Below are positions 54,766-62,114 of a DNA stretch of 64,000 bases, one piece after another. The position numbers and the translations under genes are program-made. Source of the stretch: Paragemmobacter ruber (GTDB lineage Bacteria > Pseudomonadota > Alphaproteobacteria > Rhodobacterales > Rhodobacteraceae); assembly GCF_009908315.1 (NCBI RefSeq), contig NZ_JAAATW010000001.1, positions 620,001 to 684,000 of the forward strand. Reading direction: 5' to 3'. A model generated the notes under the pieces. The model made no database searches. It was not told where the DNA came from and saw only the letters and a program-made list of their open reading frames with translations. Position 1 is the first letter of the stretch. Each line of letters begins with the position of its first letter.

Positions 54766-56154
54766 ATGGTAGAATTTGACGTCATCATCATCGGCGGTGG
54801 CCCCGGCGGCTATGTCTGCGCCATCCGCTGCGCGCAGCTGGGCCTAAAGACCGCTGTCGTCGAAGGGCGCGACACGCTCGGCGGCACCTGCCTGAACGTG
54901 GGCTGCATCCCGTCCAAGGCGCTCCTGAACGCCACCCACAACCTGCACGAAGCCCATGAAAACTTTGAAAAAATGGGCATCATGGGCGCGGCACCCACGG
55001 TCGATTGGGCGCGTATGCTGGGCTACAAGGATGACGTGATCGGCCAGAACACCAAGGGCATCGAATTCCTGTTCAAGAAGAACAAGGTGACATGGCTCAA
55101 AGGCTGGGGCAGCATCCCCGCCGCCGGTCAGGTGAAGGTGGGCGAAGAAACACACACCGCGAAAAACATCGTGATCGCAACGGGTTCCGAGTCGTCTTCC
55201 CTCCCCGGCGTCACCATCGACGAAGAGGTGATCGTCACCTCCACCGGCGCGCTCACCCTCAAGTCCATCCCGAAAAAGCTCGTCGTCATCGGCGCCGGTG
55301 TGATCGGGCTTGAGATGGGCTCCGTCTATGCCCGCCTCGGGGCCGAGGTGACGGTGATCGAATATCTCGACGCCATCACCCCCGGCATGGATGCCGAAGT
55401 GGCCAAGACCTTCCAGCGCATCCTCACCAAGCAGGGCCTGAAATTCATCCTCGGCGCCGCCGTTCAGGGCGTGGACAAGGGCAAGACCGGCGCCACCGTC
55501 CGCTACAAGCTGCGCAAGGATGACAGCGCAGCCACACTTGACGCCGACACCGTCCTCGTCGCCACGGGCCGCCGCCCCTATACCACCGGTCTCGGGCTCG
55601 AGGCGCTGGGGGTCGAGATGCTGCCGCGCGGCCAGGTCAAGACCGACAGCCACTTCGCCACCAATATCGCGGGCCTCTACGCCATCGGCGACGCCATCAC
55701 GGGCCCCATGCTCGCCCACAAGGCCGAGGATGAGGGGATGGCCCTGGCCGAAATACTTGCCGGCAAGGCGGGCCATGTGAATTACGACGTCATCCCCGGC
55801 GTGATCTACACCACGCCCGAAGTGGCAAACGTGGGCAAGACCGAAGAACAGCTCAAGGAAGAGGGCCGCGCCTACAAGGTGGGCAAGTTCTCCTTCATGG
55901 GCAACGGCCGCGCCAAGGCCGTGTTCCAGGGCGAAGGCTTCGTCAAGATCCTCGCCGACAAGGCGACTGACCGCATCCTCGGCGCGCATATCATCGGCCC
56001 GATGGCGGGCGACCTGATCCACGAGATCTGCGTCGCGATGGAATTCGGCGCCTCGGCGCAGGACCTCGCGCTCACCTGCCACGCGCATCCGACCTACTCC
56101 GAAGCGGTGCGCGAGGCGGCGCTGGCCTGCGGTGACGGCGCGATCCACGCCTAA
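54766..56154 (+). CDS. lpdA: dihydrolipoyl dehydrogenase (E3)
   Basis: This 462-aa flavoprotein reoxidises dihydrolipoamide of 2-oxoacid dehydrogenases with NAD. The FAD motif is [20 protein letters not shown]; redox-active cysteines are Cys42 and Cys47 in [13 protein letters not shown]. The NAD motif is [20 protein letters not shown], and the C-terminal catalytic dyad is in [17 protein letters not shown] 54766 has GGAAGGAAACG upstream; an in-frame ATG at 54730 adds 12 unrelated residues. It ends with a strong terminator. Confidence 0.96.
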   Translation: MVEFDVIIIGGGPGGYVCAIRCAQLGLKTAVVEGRDTLGGTCLNVGCIPSKALLNATHNLHEAHENFEKMGIMGAAPTVDWARMLGYKDDVIGQNTKGIEFLFKKNKVTWLKGWGSIPAAGQVKVGEETHTAKNIVIATGSESSSLPGVTIDEEVIVTSTGALTLKSIPKKLVVIGAGVIGLEMGSVYARLGAEVTVIEYLDAITPGMDAEVAKTFQRILTKQGLKFILGAAVQGVDKGKTGATVRYKLRKDDSAATLDADTVLVATGRRPYTTGLGLEALGVEMLPRGQVKTDSHFATNIAGLYAIGDAITGPMLAHKAEDEGMALAEILAGKAGHVNYDVIPGVIYTTPEVANVGKTEEQLKEEGRAYKVGKFSFMGNGRAKAVFQGEGFVKILADKATDRILGAHIIGPMAGDLIHEICVAMEFGASAQDLALTCHAHPTYSEAVREAALACGDGAIHA

Positions 56155-56174
56155 CCTGAAGCACAGGCCAAGCC

Positions 56175-56197
56175 CCTTCATCTTGGCCCAAATACCC
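56175..56197 (+). repeat. conserved 23-bp 3'-UTR motif, copy 2
   Basis: CTTCATCTTGGCCCAAATAC with flanking Cs matches the motif at 26736-26758 in 22 of 23 bases. It lies 20 nt after the lpd stop and abuts the terminator stem. Confidence 0.7.
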
Positions 56198-56236
56198 AAA
56201 AGCCCCGGCAGCCACCCGCGCGCGGCCGGGGCTTTT
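56198..56236 (+). terminator. rho-independent terminator after lpd
   Basis: AAAAGCCCCGGC (56198-56209) pairs perfectly with GCCGGGGCTTTT (56225-56236), loop 15 nt, ending in a T5 run. It can also serve the convergent MFS gene. Confidence 0.88.
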
Positions 56237-56311
56237 TGCGGCATGGGGTGTGCGGGGGGTGTGCGGGGCGGGGGGGGACGACTGTCCCCCCGCAACGTCA
56301 CGCCCGCCACC

Positions 56312-57439
56312 TTACCGCCGCCGCAGCGCATCCCCCAGCGCGGGCAGCACGCAAACCGCCGACAGCATCGCGCAGGCCACGAAGCCCAGCGCCACCTCGA
56401 CCCAGCCGAAACCCGCCGTGGCCACGAACATCGCCAGATAGGTCACCCCGGAATTCAGCCCCAGCACCGCCCCGCGCCGCGCCGGGTCCAGCGCCGCCAG
56501 CCGCCCCACGATCAGGTTCAGCCCCAGATGGTTGATGATGCCCCAGGAAAAGCACAGCGCCACCAGCGCCCACGCCCACCCGGCCGCCGCAGCCAGCGCC
56601 AAATACTGCACCACCAGCCCGCCAAAGACCCACGGCGCCACGGCCCGCGCCCCGAAGCGGTCGATCCACGGATCGCCCAGCGAGGCCAGCCCGAAGCCGA
56701 TCCCATAGACCAAAGGCACTGCCCCCACCATCCAGACCGGCCAGCCCAACTGCACCTGCAGATGCGGCGCGAAATAGGCGTAAAGCCCGTAGAACGCCGC
56801 CATATAGCCCCCCGCCACGGCCAGCGCCGCCCCGATCCCCGGCACCCGCAGCGCGGCCCAGGGGCTTGCCCCTTGCGCGGCCCGCACCTCGCCCATCCGC
56901 GGCGACAGCGCCATCGCCAGCAGGACCAGCAACCCAAGCGCGGCCAAAACCCCATGCACCGCGCGCCACCCGGCCAGGTCCGCGATCAACGCGGCGGCCG
57001 AGGCGCCAAAGACCAGGGACAGCGTCCACCCCATCAGCACCCGGCCAAAGAAGGTGCTCTCGCGCCCTTTCGGGGCGATCTCGGCCGCCAGTCCATAGGT
57101 CGCGGGCAAGGCCACGCCGGACCCCAGCCCCGCCACCGCCTGTGCCAGCCAGACCACCCACAGCGCAGGCGCCAGCGCCGTCCCCGCCATACCAAGGACC
57201 AGGACGCAGATCGCCAGAAACAGCGCCCGCGACAGCCCGATCCGATCCGCGAAAGGCGCGATGCCCACCGCCGCCAGCGCTGTCCCCGCACCAAAAAGCG
57301 ATGCCGCCACAAGCACCTCTTGCGCCGAAGCCCCGCCGAAGGCCCGTCCGATCTCCAGCGCGACAGGCGATAGGGCCAGCGAATTGGACCCGACAATCGT
57401 CACTGCCGCCATCAGCAGCATCAAGGGGGGCAGTCGCAT
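56312..57439 (-). CDS. MFS transporter
   Basis: This 375-aa major facilitator protein has about 12 membrane helices. The A-like motif is FADRIGLSRALFLAICVLVL between helices 2 and 3, and GLGSGVALPATYGLAAEIAP is in helices 4-5. It resembles drug/sugar-efflux type (DHA1) carriers. The substrate is unknown. It is 7 nt downstream of a GntR-family regulator gene on the same strand, so the regulator probably controls it. It converges with lpd. Confidence 0.87.
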   Translation of the reverse strand: MRLPPLMLLMAAVTIVGSNSLALSPVALEIGRAFGGASAQEVLVAASLFGAGTALAAVGIAPFADRIGLSRALFLAICVLVLGMAGTALAPALWVVWLAQAVAGLGSGVALPATYGLAAEIAPKGRESTFFGRVLMGWTLSLVFGASAAALIADLAGWRAVHGVLAALGLLVLLAMALSPRMGEVRAAQGASPWAALRVPGIGAALAVAGGYMAAFYGLYAYFAPHLQVQLGWPVWMVGAVPLVYGIGFGLASLGDPWIDRFGARAVAPWVFGGLVVQYLALAAAAGWAWALVALCFSWGIINHLGLNLIVGRLAALDPARRGAVLGLNSGVTYLAMFVATAGFGWVEVALGFVACAMLSAVCVLPALGDALRRR

Positions 57440-57446
57440 CCTCCGC

Positions 57447-58097
57447 TCACCCTGCCAGATGCCGCAGCCCCTGCGTCACATCCGTCCGCACCGCCAGCCG
57501 CAGCCCCGGCTCATCGCCTGCCTTCAGCGCGGCAAGGATCATGCGGTGATGCTGCGGCGGCTCCTTCCGGCGCAGCTTGGAGTAAAGCGCCCGCATGGTG
57601 GGCCCCAGTTGCAGCCAGACCGTCTCGCAGATCAGCAGCATCGCGGGCGCCTGCGCCCGCAGATAGAGGGTGCGGTGAAACTCCAGATTGGTGCGCACAT
57701 AGGCCACCGCATCCTGCTTCACCACGGCTTCCGCGTTCAGCGCATTAATCGCGGCCAGCCGTTCGATCAGCGCGAAATGCGCCCGCGGCAGGGCGCGCGC
57801 CGCCATCTCGGGCTCGATCAGCGCCCGGATCGCCGCCAGTTCCTCGATCCGCTCCGGCGTCAGTTCCGGCGTCGAGATGCGGCCCGAGGATGACAGCGTC
57901 AGCGCCCCCTCCGCCACCAGCCGCCGCACCGCCTCGCGCGCGGGCGTCATGGACACGCCGAACTGCTTGCCCAAACCGCGCAGCGTCATCGCCTGACCGG
58001 GCGGCAATTCGCCATGCATCACCTGCTGGCGCAGCGTGCGGTACAGGCGCTCATGCGCGGCGGCGTTCGGGTCGGTCTGGCGCGGGGTGATCGGCAT
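57447..58097 (-). CDS. GntR-family (FadR/FCD subgroup) regulator
   Basis: This 216-aa protein has an N-terminal winged helix (ERLYRTLRQQVMHGELPPGQ, VSMTPAREAVRRLVAEGAL) and a C-terminal FCD ligand-binding domain with metal-binding positions in NLEFHRTLYL and EPPQHHRMILAAL. FCD regulators sense organic acids or amino-acid-derived ligands. It precedes the MFS gene by 7 nt, forming a regulator-transporter pair. Ligand and operator are unknown. Confidence 0.9.
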   Translation of the reverse strand: MPITPRQTDPNAAAHERLYRTLRQQVMHGELPPGQAMTLRGLGKQFGVSMTPAREAVRRLVAEGALTLSSSGRISTPELTPERIEELAAIRALIEPEMAARALPRAHFALIERLAAINALNAEAVVKQDAVAYVRTNLEFHRTLYLRAQAPAMLLICETVWLQLGPTMRALYSKLRRKEPPQHHRMILAALKAGDEPGLRLAVRTDVTQGLRHLAG

Positions 58098-58130
58098 GAT
58101 GCGCAGCCAAGCATCCGGAACCGGGGAAAA

Positions 58131-58817
58131 TCAATCCCCGAAACGGTATTGGTGCAGCGCCTGCCCCTCGACATGCAGCCATTTCCGCTGCACCTGCCAG
58201 CCGGGATAGAGCCGCTCCACCACCGCCCAGAACCGGTCGGAATGGTTCATCTCCACCATATGCGCCACCTCATGCGCGGCGACGTAATCCAGCACCGCCG
58301 GCGGCGCCATCACCAGCCGCCAGGAATACATCAGCGCCCCATCCTGCGCGCAGGACCCCCAGCGCGACCGCGTGTCCCGCAGGCTGACCCGCGCCACCCG
58401 ACGCCCGATCTGCGCGGCGTAGCGGTCGGATGCGGCCACCAGCCGCTCGCGCGCCAGCGCCTTGAGGAAGGCCCCCGCCCGCACGCCCGGCTGCGCCGGA
58501 TCGCCCGGGATCAGCAGCGAATCGCCCTCCACCCGCACCGCGCGCCCCGCGCCCGGAACAAGCCGCAACAGCCTTCCCTCCACCGGCACCAGCGACCCGA
58601 TGCCCACGCCCCTGCGCTGCGGCATCTCGGCCAGCGTCTCGCGAATCCACGCCTCCTGCGCGCGGGCGAAGGCCATCGCCTCGGTCTCGCGCGCGCGGGC
58701 AGGAAGCGACAGCGTCACCCGCCCGTCAAGCCGCGACACACGCAGCGAAAAACGCCGCGCCCGCGCCGACCGTTTCAGCACGATCTCGACCGGGGGCGAA
58801 CCGGGAAGCAGGGGCAT
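58131..58817 (-). CDS. YgjP-like (M48/DUF45) metallopeptidase
   Basis: This 228-aa protein of the DUF45/YgjP family begins MPLLPGSPPVEIVLKRSARA and has a beta-rich N-terminal half (RFSLRVSRLDGRVTLSLP). The block LRDTRSRWGSCAQDGALMYS is followed by the zinc motif HEVAHMVEMNHSDRFWAVVE, with HExxH and a downstream Glu. Such SprT-like enzymes are cytoplasmic and poorly characterised. ATG 58817 is chosen by family alignment; the frame extends to 59045 without homology. Confidence 0.88.
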   Translation of the reverse strand: MPLLPGSPPVEIVLKRSARARRFSLRVSRLDGRVTLSLPARARETEAMAFARAQEAWIRETLAEMPQRRGVGIGSLVPVEGRLLRLVPGAGRAVRVEGDSLLIPGDPAQPGVRAGAFLKALARERLVAASDRYAAQIGRRVARVSLRDTRSRWGSCAQDGALMYSWRLVMAPPAVLDYVAAHEVAHMVEMNHSDRFWAVVERLYPGWQVQRKWLHVEGQALHQYRFGD

Positions 58818-58995
58818 CGACCGTCCTCTTGATTTCCAGCGGCAGGATAGCCACTTGCGCAGTAGGGGCAACCGGGCCGACCCGTCCTCGGCAGCCCTCC
58901 GCGAAAGGCTTTGACACCCGCCCTGCCTTATGGCAAGCGACCACGACTCGGGATCATCCCGTCCACGGACATCCAGCCTGCATAAGGGGACCGCC

Positions 58996-59331
58996 ATGCC
59001 CAAACCTGAATGGGGCACCAAACGCATTTGCCCGACCACCGGCAAACGCTTCTACGATCTGAACCGCACGCCCATCGTTTCGCCCTACACGGGCGAGGTG
59101 GTCGATATCGAATCCGCCCGCCGTAAGATGGCCGCCGCCGTGATCAGCCGCGCCGTCCCGGAAAAGGATGACGACGTTCTCGTCGATGATCTGGAAGCGG
59201 ATGACGAACTGCTGGAAACCGGCGTCGCCGACGATACCGAACTGGACGATGATCTGCTCGAAGACGATGCGGATGACAACGTCTCGCTCGACGATCTGGC
59301 CGATGTGGCCGGCGACGAAGAGGAAGTCTGA
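58996..59331 (+). CDS. FYDLN-acid family (TIGR02300) protein
   Basis: This 111-aa protein has an N-terminal zinc-ribbon-like MPKPEWGTKRICPTTGKRFYDLN motif (parts: PEWGTKRICPTTG, KRFYDLNRTPIVSPYTGE) that names the family, followed by a highly acidic Asp/Glu tail (DDDVLVDDLEADDELLE onwards). Function is unknown; it is conserved in alphaproteobacteria and often adjacent to tRNA-Ala, as here. It lies 115 nt upstream of tRNA-Ala. The start is set by AAGGGGA before ATG 58996. Confidence 0.92.
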   Translation: MPKPEWGTKRICPTTGKRFYDLNRTPIVSPYTGEVVDIESARRKMAAAVISRAVPEKDDDVLVDDLEADDELLETGVADDTELDDDLLEDDADDNVSLDDLADVAGDEEEV

Positions 59332-59446
59332 CACCCCTGCGTCAGGCATCTGACAGGCGCGGAGGCGGTTGCGTTTTTCCCCTTGCACCCCCCCGCGCCC
59401 TCCACTAGACACCACGCATCGAAGCGGAAACGCTTCGTTCTCCGGT

Positions 59447-59522
<76 letters not shown>

Positions 59523-59544
59523 AATCTCCAGACAGACTGAAAAC

Positions 59545-59565
59545 CGCCCCGCCAAACGCGGGGCG
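59545..59565 (+). terminator. terminator after tRNA-Ala
   Basis: CGCCCCGC (59545-59552) pairs with GCGGGGCG (59558-59565) around CAAAC, followed by TTTTC, 22 nt after the tRNA. Confidence 0.82.
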
Positions 59566-59822
59566 TTTTCATTATGCGCTACGGATCGCAGCGCCTCGAT
59601 CTAGGTGCCAGCGTTACGTGACAGGGCGGGGCGCCCTTCCCGCAACCACTTCCCCGCTTCTGGGCATGCGCTGCGCCGGGCGGCGGCGCCCCACCCGGAT
59701 GCGCCTGCCCCACGTCCAGCCCCCCTTTGCAGCGATGCGCCACGGGTCATCCCGCAGCCGCCCTGACGCAGGACAGGCGGTGTCCGGGTCCCAACGGCCC
59801 CACGCCCCGCAGCACAAAGAGA
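59566..59822. other. non-coding gap without recognisable features
   Basis: Between the tRNA terminator and the terminator of the outer-membrane protein gene I see no convincing gene, repeat or RNA. The 3' end of the tRNA is not repeated elsewhere in the window, so there is no sign of an integrated element here. Confidence 0.5.
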
Positions 59823-59855
59823 AACGCCCCGCAGCCTGCAGGGCGGCGGGGCGTT
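59823..59855 (-). terminator. terminator of the Wza-like/beta-barrel operon
   Basis: AACGCCCCGC (59823-59832) pairs with GCGGGGCGTT (59846-59855). On the minus strand the stem is followed by TCTCTTTG. It lies 42 nt beyond the stop of the leftward outer-membrane protein gene. Confidence 0.75.
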
Positions 59856-59897
59856 ATGGCCATTTCCGGGGTGATAGGCATCACCGCGCAGCGCGGA

Positions 59898-61025
59898 TCA
59901 GAAGCTGCGCCCCAGCGCAAAAAAGACCTGCGGCGATGTCGCGCGTCCACCGCCATCCTCGCGCAGGCGATAGCTCGCGCCCACGTCCAGCGTCGTCCGC
60001 TCTGTCAGCGTATAGCTGTAGGTTGCCGCCAGTTCCGTCTCTTCGATCAGCTCCGTCGGCGCATCGCTTTGCGCCCAGGACAGTTCCACCCCGACCGATG
60101 ACTGCGCATTCACCGTCTGCGCCCAGCCGATATCAATGTTGGTATCCACCGTGCTGCCCGCCACACCGGCCGTGTCGGTTTCGGTATAAGCAAAGCCAAG
60201 GTTCAGCGCCCCATCCGCCACCTCGCGGGTCCAATCGGCCTCAAGACCGATCGAATCCTCGATGTCGCCATCCTCGCGGATCAGGAACACGGCGGCAAAG
60301 CCGTCGATCATGTCGTATTCCAGACCGGCCCGGAACACCAAGGTGTTTTCCACCGTCCCATCCGCATCGTCCTCGCGCGTGGCGCCAAGGCTGATCACAC
60401 CGTCCAGAACCTCGTTCAGGCGCAACCGCGTGCCGGCTGCCACCCCGATCGTATCGCTTTCGACCAGCGTGGGATCGGTCGTGTCCTCATATTCCGTCAC
60501 ATCGAAGCGACCTTCGACGAAAACGCTGACGGGCGCGGTGCGCATCCCTTCGTACCGCACCACCACGCCGTAATCGATCTGCGTCCCGTCCGCGTCGGCA
60601 TCGGCCAGGTCATCGGCCAAGGCGCTCACATCATCCTGCACATAGCGCAGCGCGACCGAAAACAGCGCGTCCGGGATTTCGCGCACATACAGGAAACCAA
60701 CCTCGGGGCGGGCGAAATCCACCTCCGTGCCTGCGGTATCGGGCGAATTCTCGATCACCAGCGCGCCAGAGGCCGTAAAGGCCAGCCGATCCAGCGCCGT
60801 CTCACTGAACAGCCCATAGCTCAGCACTGTCGCCGCCACGCTCGTCGATCCCTCGGCCGGGGTGGCAAGGTCCAGATTGCGCCCGTATTCAAAGCGCTGC
60901 TGGATATCGAAGGTCTGGCGAATACCGTTCGACTCCTGCGCAGAGGCAGCGGTCGCCGCGGCGGTTGCCACCGCGGCCAGACATGCACCCCGCCTCAACC
61001 CCATCCCGCGCATCCCAGCGATCAC
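59898..61025 (-). CDS. outer-membrane beta-barrel protein linked to polysaccharide export
   Basis: This 375-aa protein has a signal peptide (AACLAAVATAAATAASA-like, cleavage before QES) and many alternating strands ending in a C-terminal phenylalanine (FFALGRSF), the Omp recognition signature. Acidic Asp/Glu-rich loops (TREDDADGTVE, REDGDIED) are typical of surface-exposed loops. GTG 61025 overlaps the stop of the Wza-like gene (4 bp); ATG codons at residues 5 and 8 are alternatives. Coupling to a polysaccharide export gene suggests an outer-membrane exit channel for the polymer, similar in role to barrel partners of short Wza-like proteins. The family is uncertain. Confidence 0.75.
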   Translation of the reverse strand: MIAGMRGMGLRRGACLAAVATAAATAASAQESNGIRQTFDIQQRFEYGRNLDLATPAEGSTSVAATVLSYGLFSETALDRLAFTASGALVIENSPDTAGTEVDFARPEVGFLYVREIPDALFSVALRYVQDDVSALADDLADADADGTQIDYGVVVRYEGMRTAPVSVFVEGRFDVTEYEDTTDPTLVESDTIGVAAGTRLRLNEVLDGVISLGATREDDADGTVENTLVFRAGLEYDMIDGFAAVFLIREDGDIEDSIGLEADWTREVADGALNLGFAYTETDTAGVAGSTVDTNIDIGWAQTVNAQSSVGVELSWAQSDAPTELIEETELAATYSYTLTERTTLDVGASYRLREDGGGRATSPQVFFALGRSF

Positions 61026-61624
61026 TCGAACAGTTTGCGCTGCGGAATAACGATCACGTCGCCGTCATAAACGCGGGTCGTCCCCACATTCGACAGCCCC
61101 CGCTCGATCGCGTCATAATCGACACGGTAGATGTTCTCGGTGCCCGACTTGTCCACGCGGCGCAGTTGAACCCGCTTTTCGGCGGCAAAGGGCGACAGCC
61201 CGCCAGCCGCGCTCAGGGCCTGCAGCAGCGTCGATCCCGGGGGGATCTGCACCCGGCCCGGCGCGTTGGCCGCACCGATCACGAAGACGTCGATGGTGGG
61301 TTCGGGCAGATCAAGGATCGGCGCCAGCGATGCCAGCGACACGAAAACCGTGGGCGGGCTGGCAAAGCCGGGGGCCAGACGCGCCGCCACATCCGTCTGC
61401 AACTGCGAAAGCGTGCGCCCTGCCGCCGGGATCGAACCCACCTGCGGGATCGAGATCTGGCCATCCGGCAGCACCAGCGTCGTGCGGTTCAGGGTGCCGT
61501 CCTCAAGCACTTCGATCTGCACGCTGTCACCGCGCTTCAACCGATAATCCTGCGCTGCGACATCCGCCGCAAGGAAAGGCAGCGCCATAAGGGCGGCCAG
61601 CAGCATTTGAACAAGTTTCATCAT
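61022..61624 (-). CDS. short Wza-like polysaccharide export protein
   Basis: This 200-aa periplasmic/outer-membrane protein has a signal peptide (MMKLVQMLLAALMALPFLAA) without lipobox. The Poly_export domain is YRLKRGDSVQIEVLEDGTLN to QVGSIPAAGRTLSQLQTDVA, followed by one SLBB-like domain (FVIGAANAPGRVQIPPGSTL, LQALSAAGGLSPFAAE). It is about half the length of Wza and lacks the C-terminal outer-membrane helix, so it probably needs a separate barrel, which the coupled downstream gene could supply. ATG 61624 follows GGAAGGAAGGGAAG. It is divergent from the polyketide synthase gene. Confidence 0.88.
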   Translation of the reverse strand: MMKLVQMLLAALMALPFLAADVAAQDYRLKRGDSVQIEVLEDGTLNRTTLVLPDGQISIPQVGSIPAAGRTLSQLQTDVAARLAPGFASPPTVFVSLASLAPILDLPEPTIDVFVIGAANAPGRVQIPPGSTLLQALSAAGGLSPFAAEKRVQLRRVDKSGTENIYRVDYDAIERGLSNVGTTRVYDGDVIVIPQRKLFE

Positions 61625-62114
61625 TCTTCCCTTCCTTCCGCCGGGCACGATCGAACCGTCGCTTGGCCCAGAGGATACGGATTCTGCCGTGATCATAAAG
61701 ACGCAATAGCGGCTGGACCGGCACCGCAACAGCATTTTTTTAACTTAATCTAACAGTGCGGCAGTCCTGCAAAGGTCCATCCATCCCGTATGACCATGGC
61801 CCGCACCGGCACCGACCTTGGTCGTGCGCCTGCACATCTGTGGCAATGCGCCCGGGGAGCGCGCCCCCGCAAAGGCTTGCCGCCGGGGGGACAGACCGCC
61901 TAAACTGTGCCACGGAGGGAAAGATGTGGCGGTGCAACAGTGTGGCTGCGTCTCTTTTTCCTGTCGGAAGGCGGTCATTTTTCCGCCATAGAAGCCCTGC
62001 ATCCCCCAACCCGGCGTAACGCCTGTCTTGTACCAGTAATCCTTCAGTAACCAGTTCCATCAGGCGATGCCCCGGCAACGGACGGCATTTGTTTTGAGCG
62101 ATCAGAAGGTTAAC
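61625..62114. other. 490-bp divergent intergenic region (Wza-like / PKS)
   Basis: This region must hold the promoters of the leftward export operon and the rightward polyketide synthase. It contains an A/T-rich stretch around 61732-61752 (ATTTTTTTAACTTAATCTAA), short G/C dyads (e.g. GGCGG/CCGCC at 61970-61987), and one short frame with a strong ribosome site (61924-62019). No known riboswitch or RNA was recognised. Confidence 0.5.
61924..62019 (+). CDS. possible 31-aa leader or small peptide upstream of the PKS gene
   Basis: ATG 61924 is preceded by CACGGAGGGAAAG, an excellent Shine-Dalgarno at ideal spacing. The frame encodes MWRCNSVAASLFPVGRRSFF and a short Arg/Pro tail, ending 95 nt before the PKS start. 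No homology is recognised and the composition is not diagnostic. It is listed because the ribosome site is stronger than those of many genes here. Confidence 0.25.
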   Translation: MWRCNSVAASLFPVGRRSFFRHRSPASPNPA

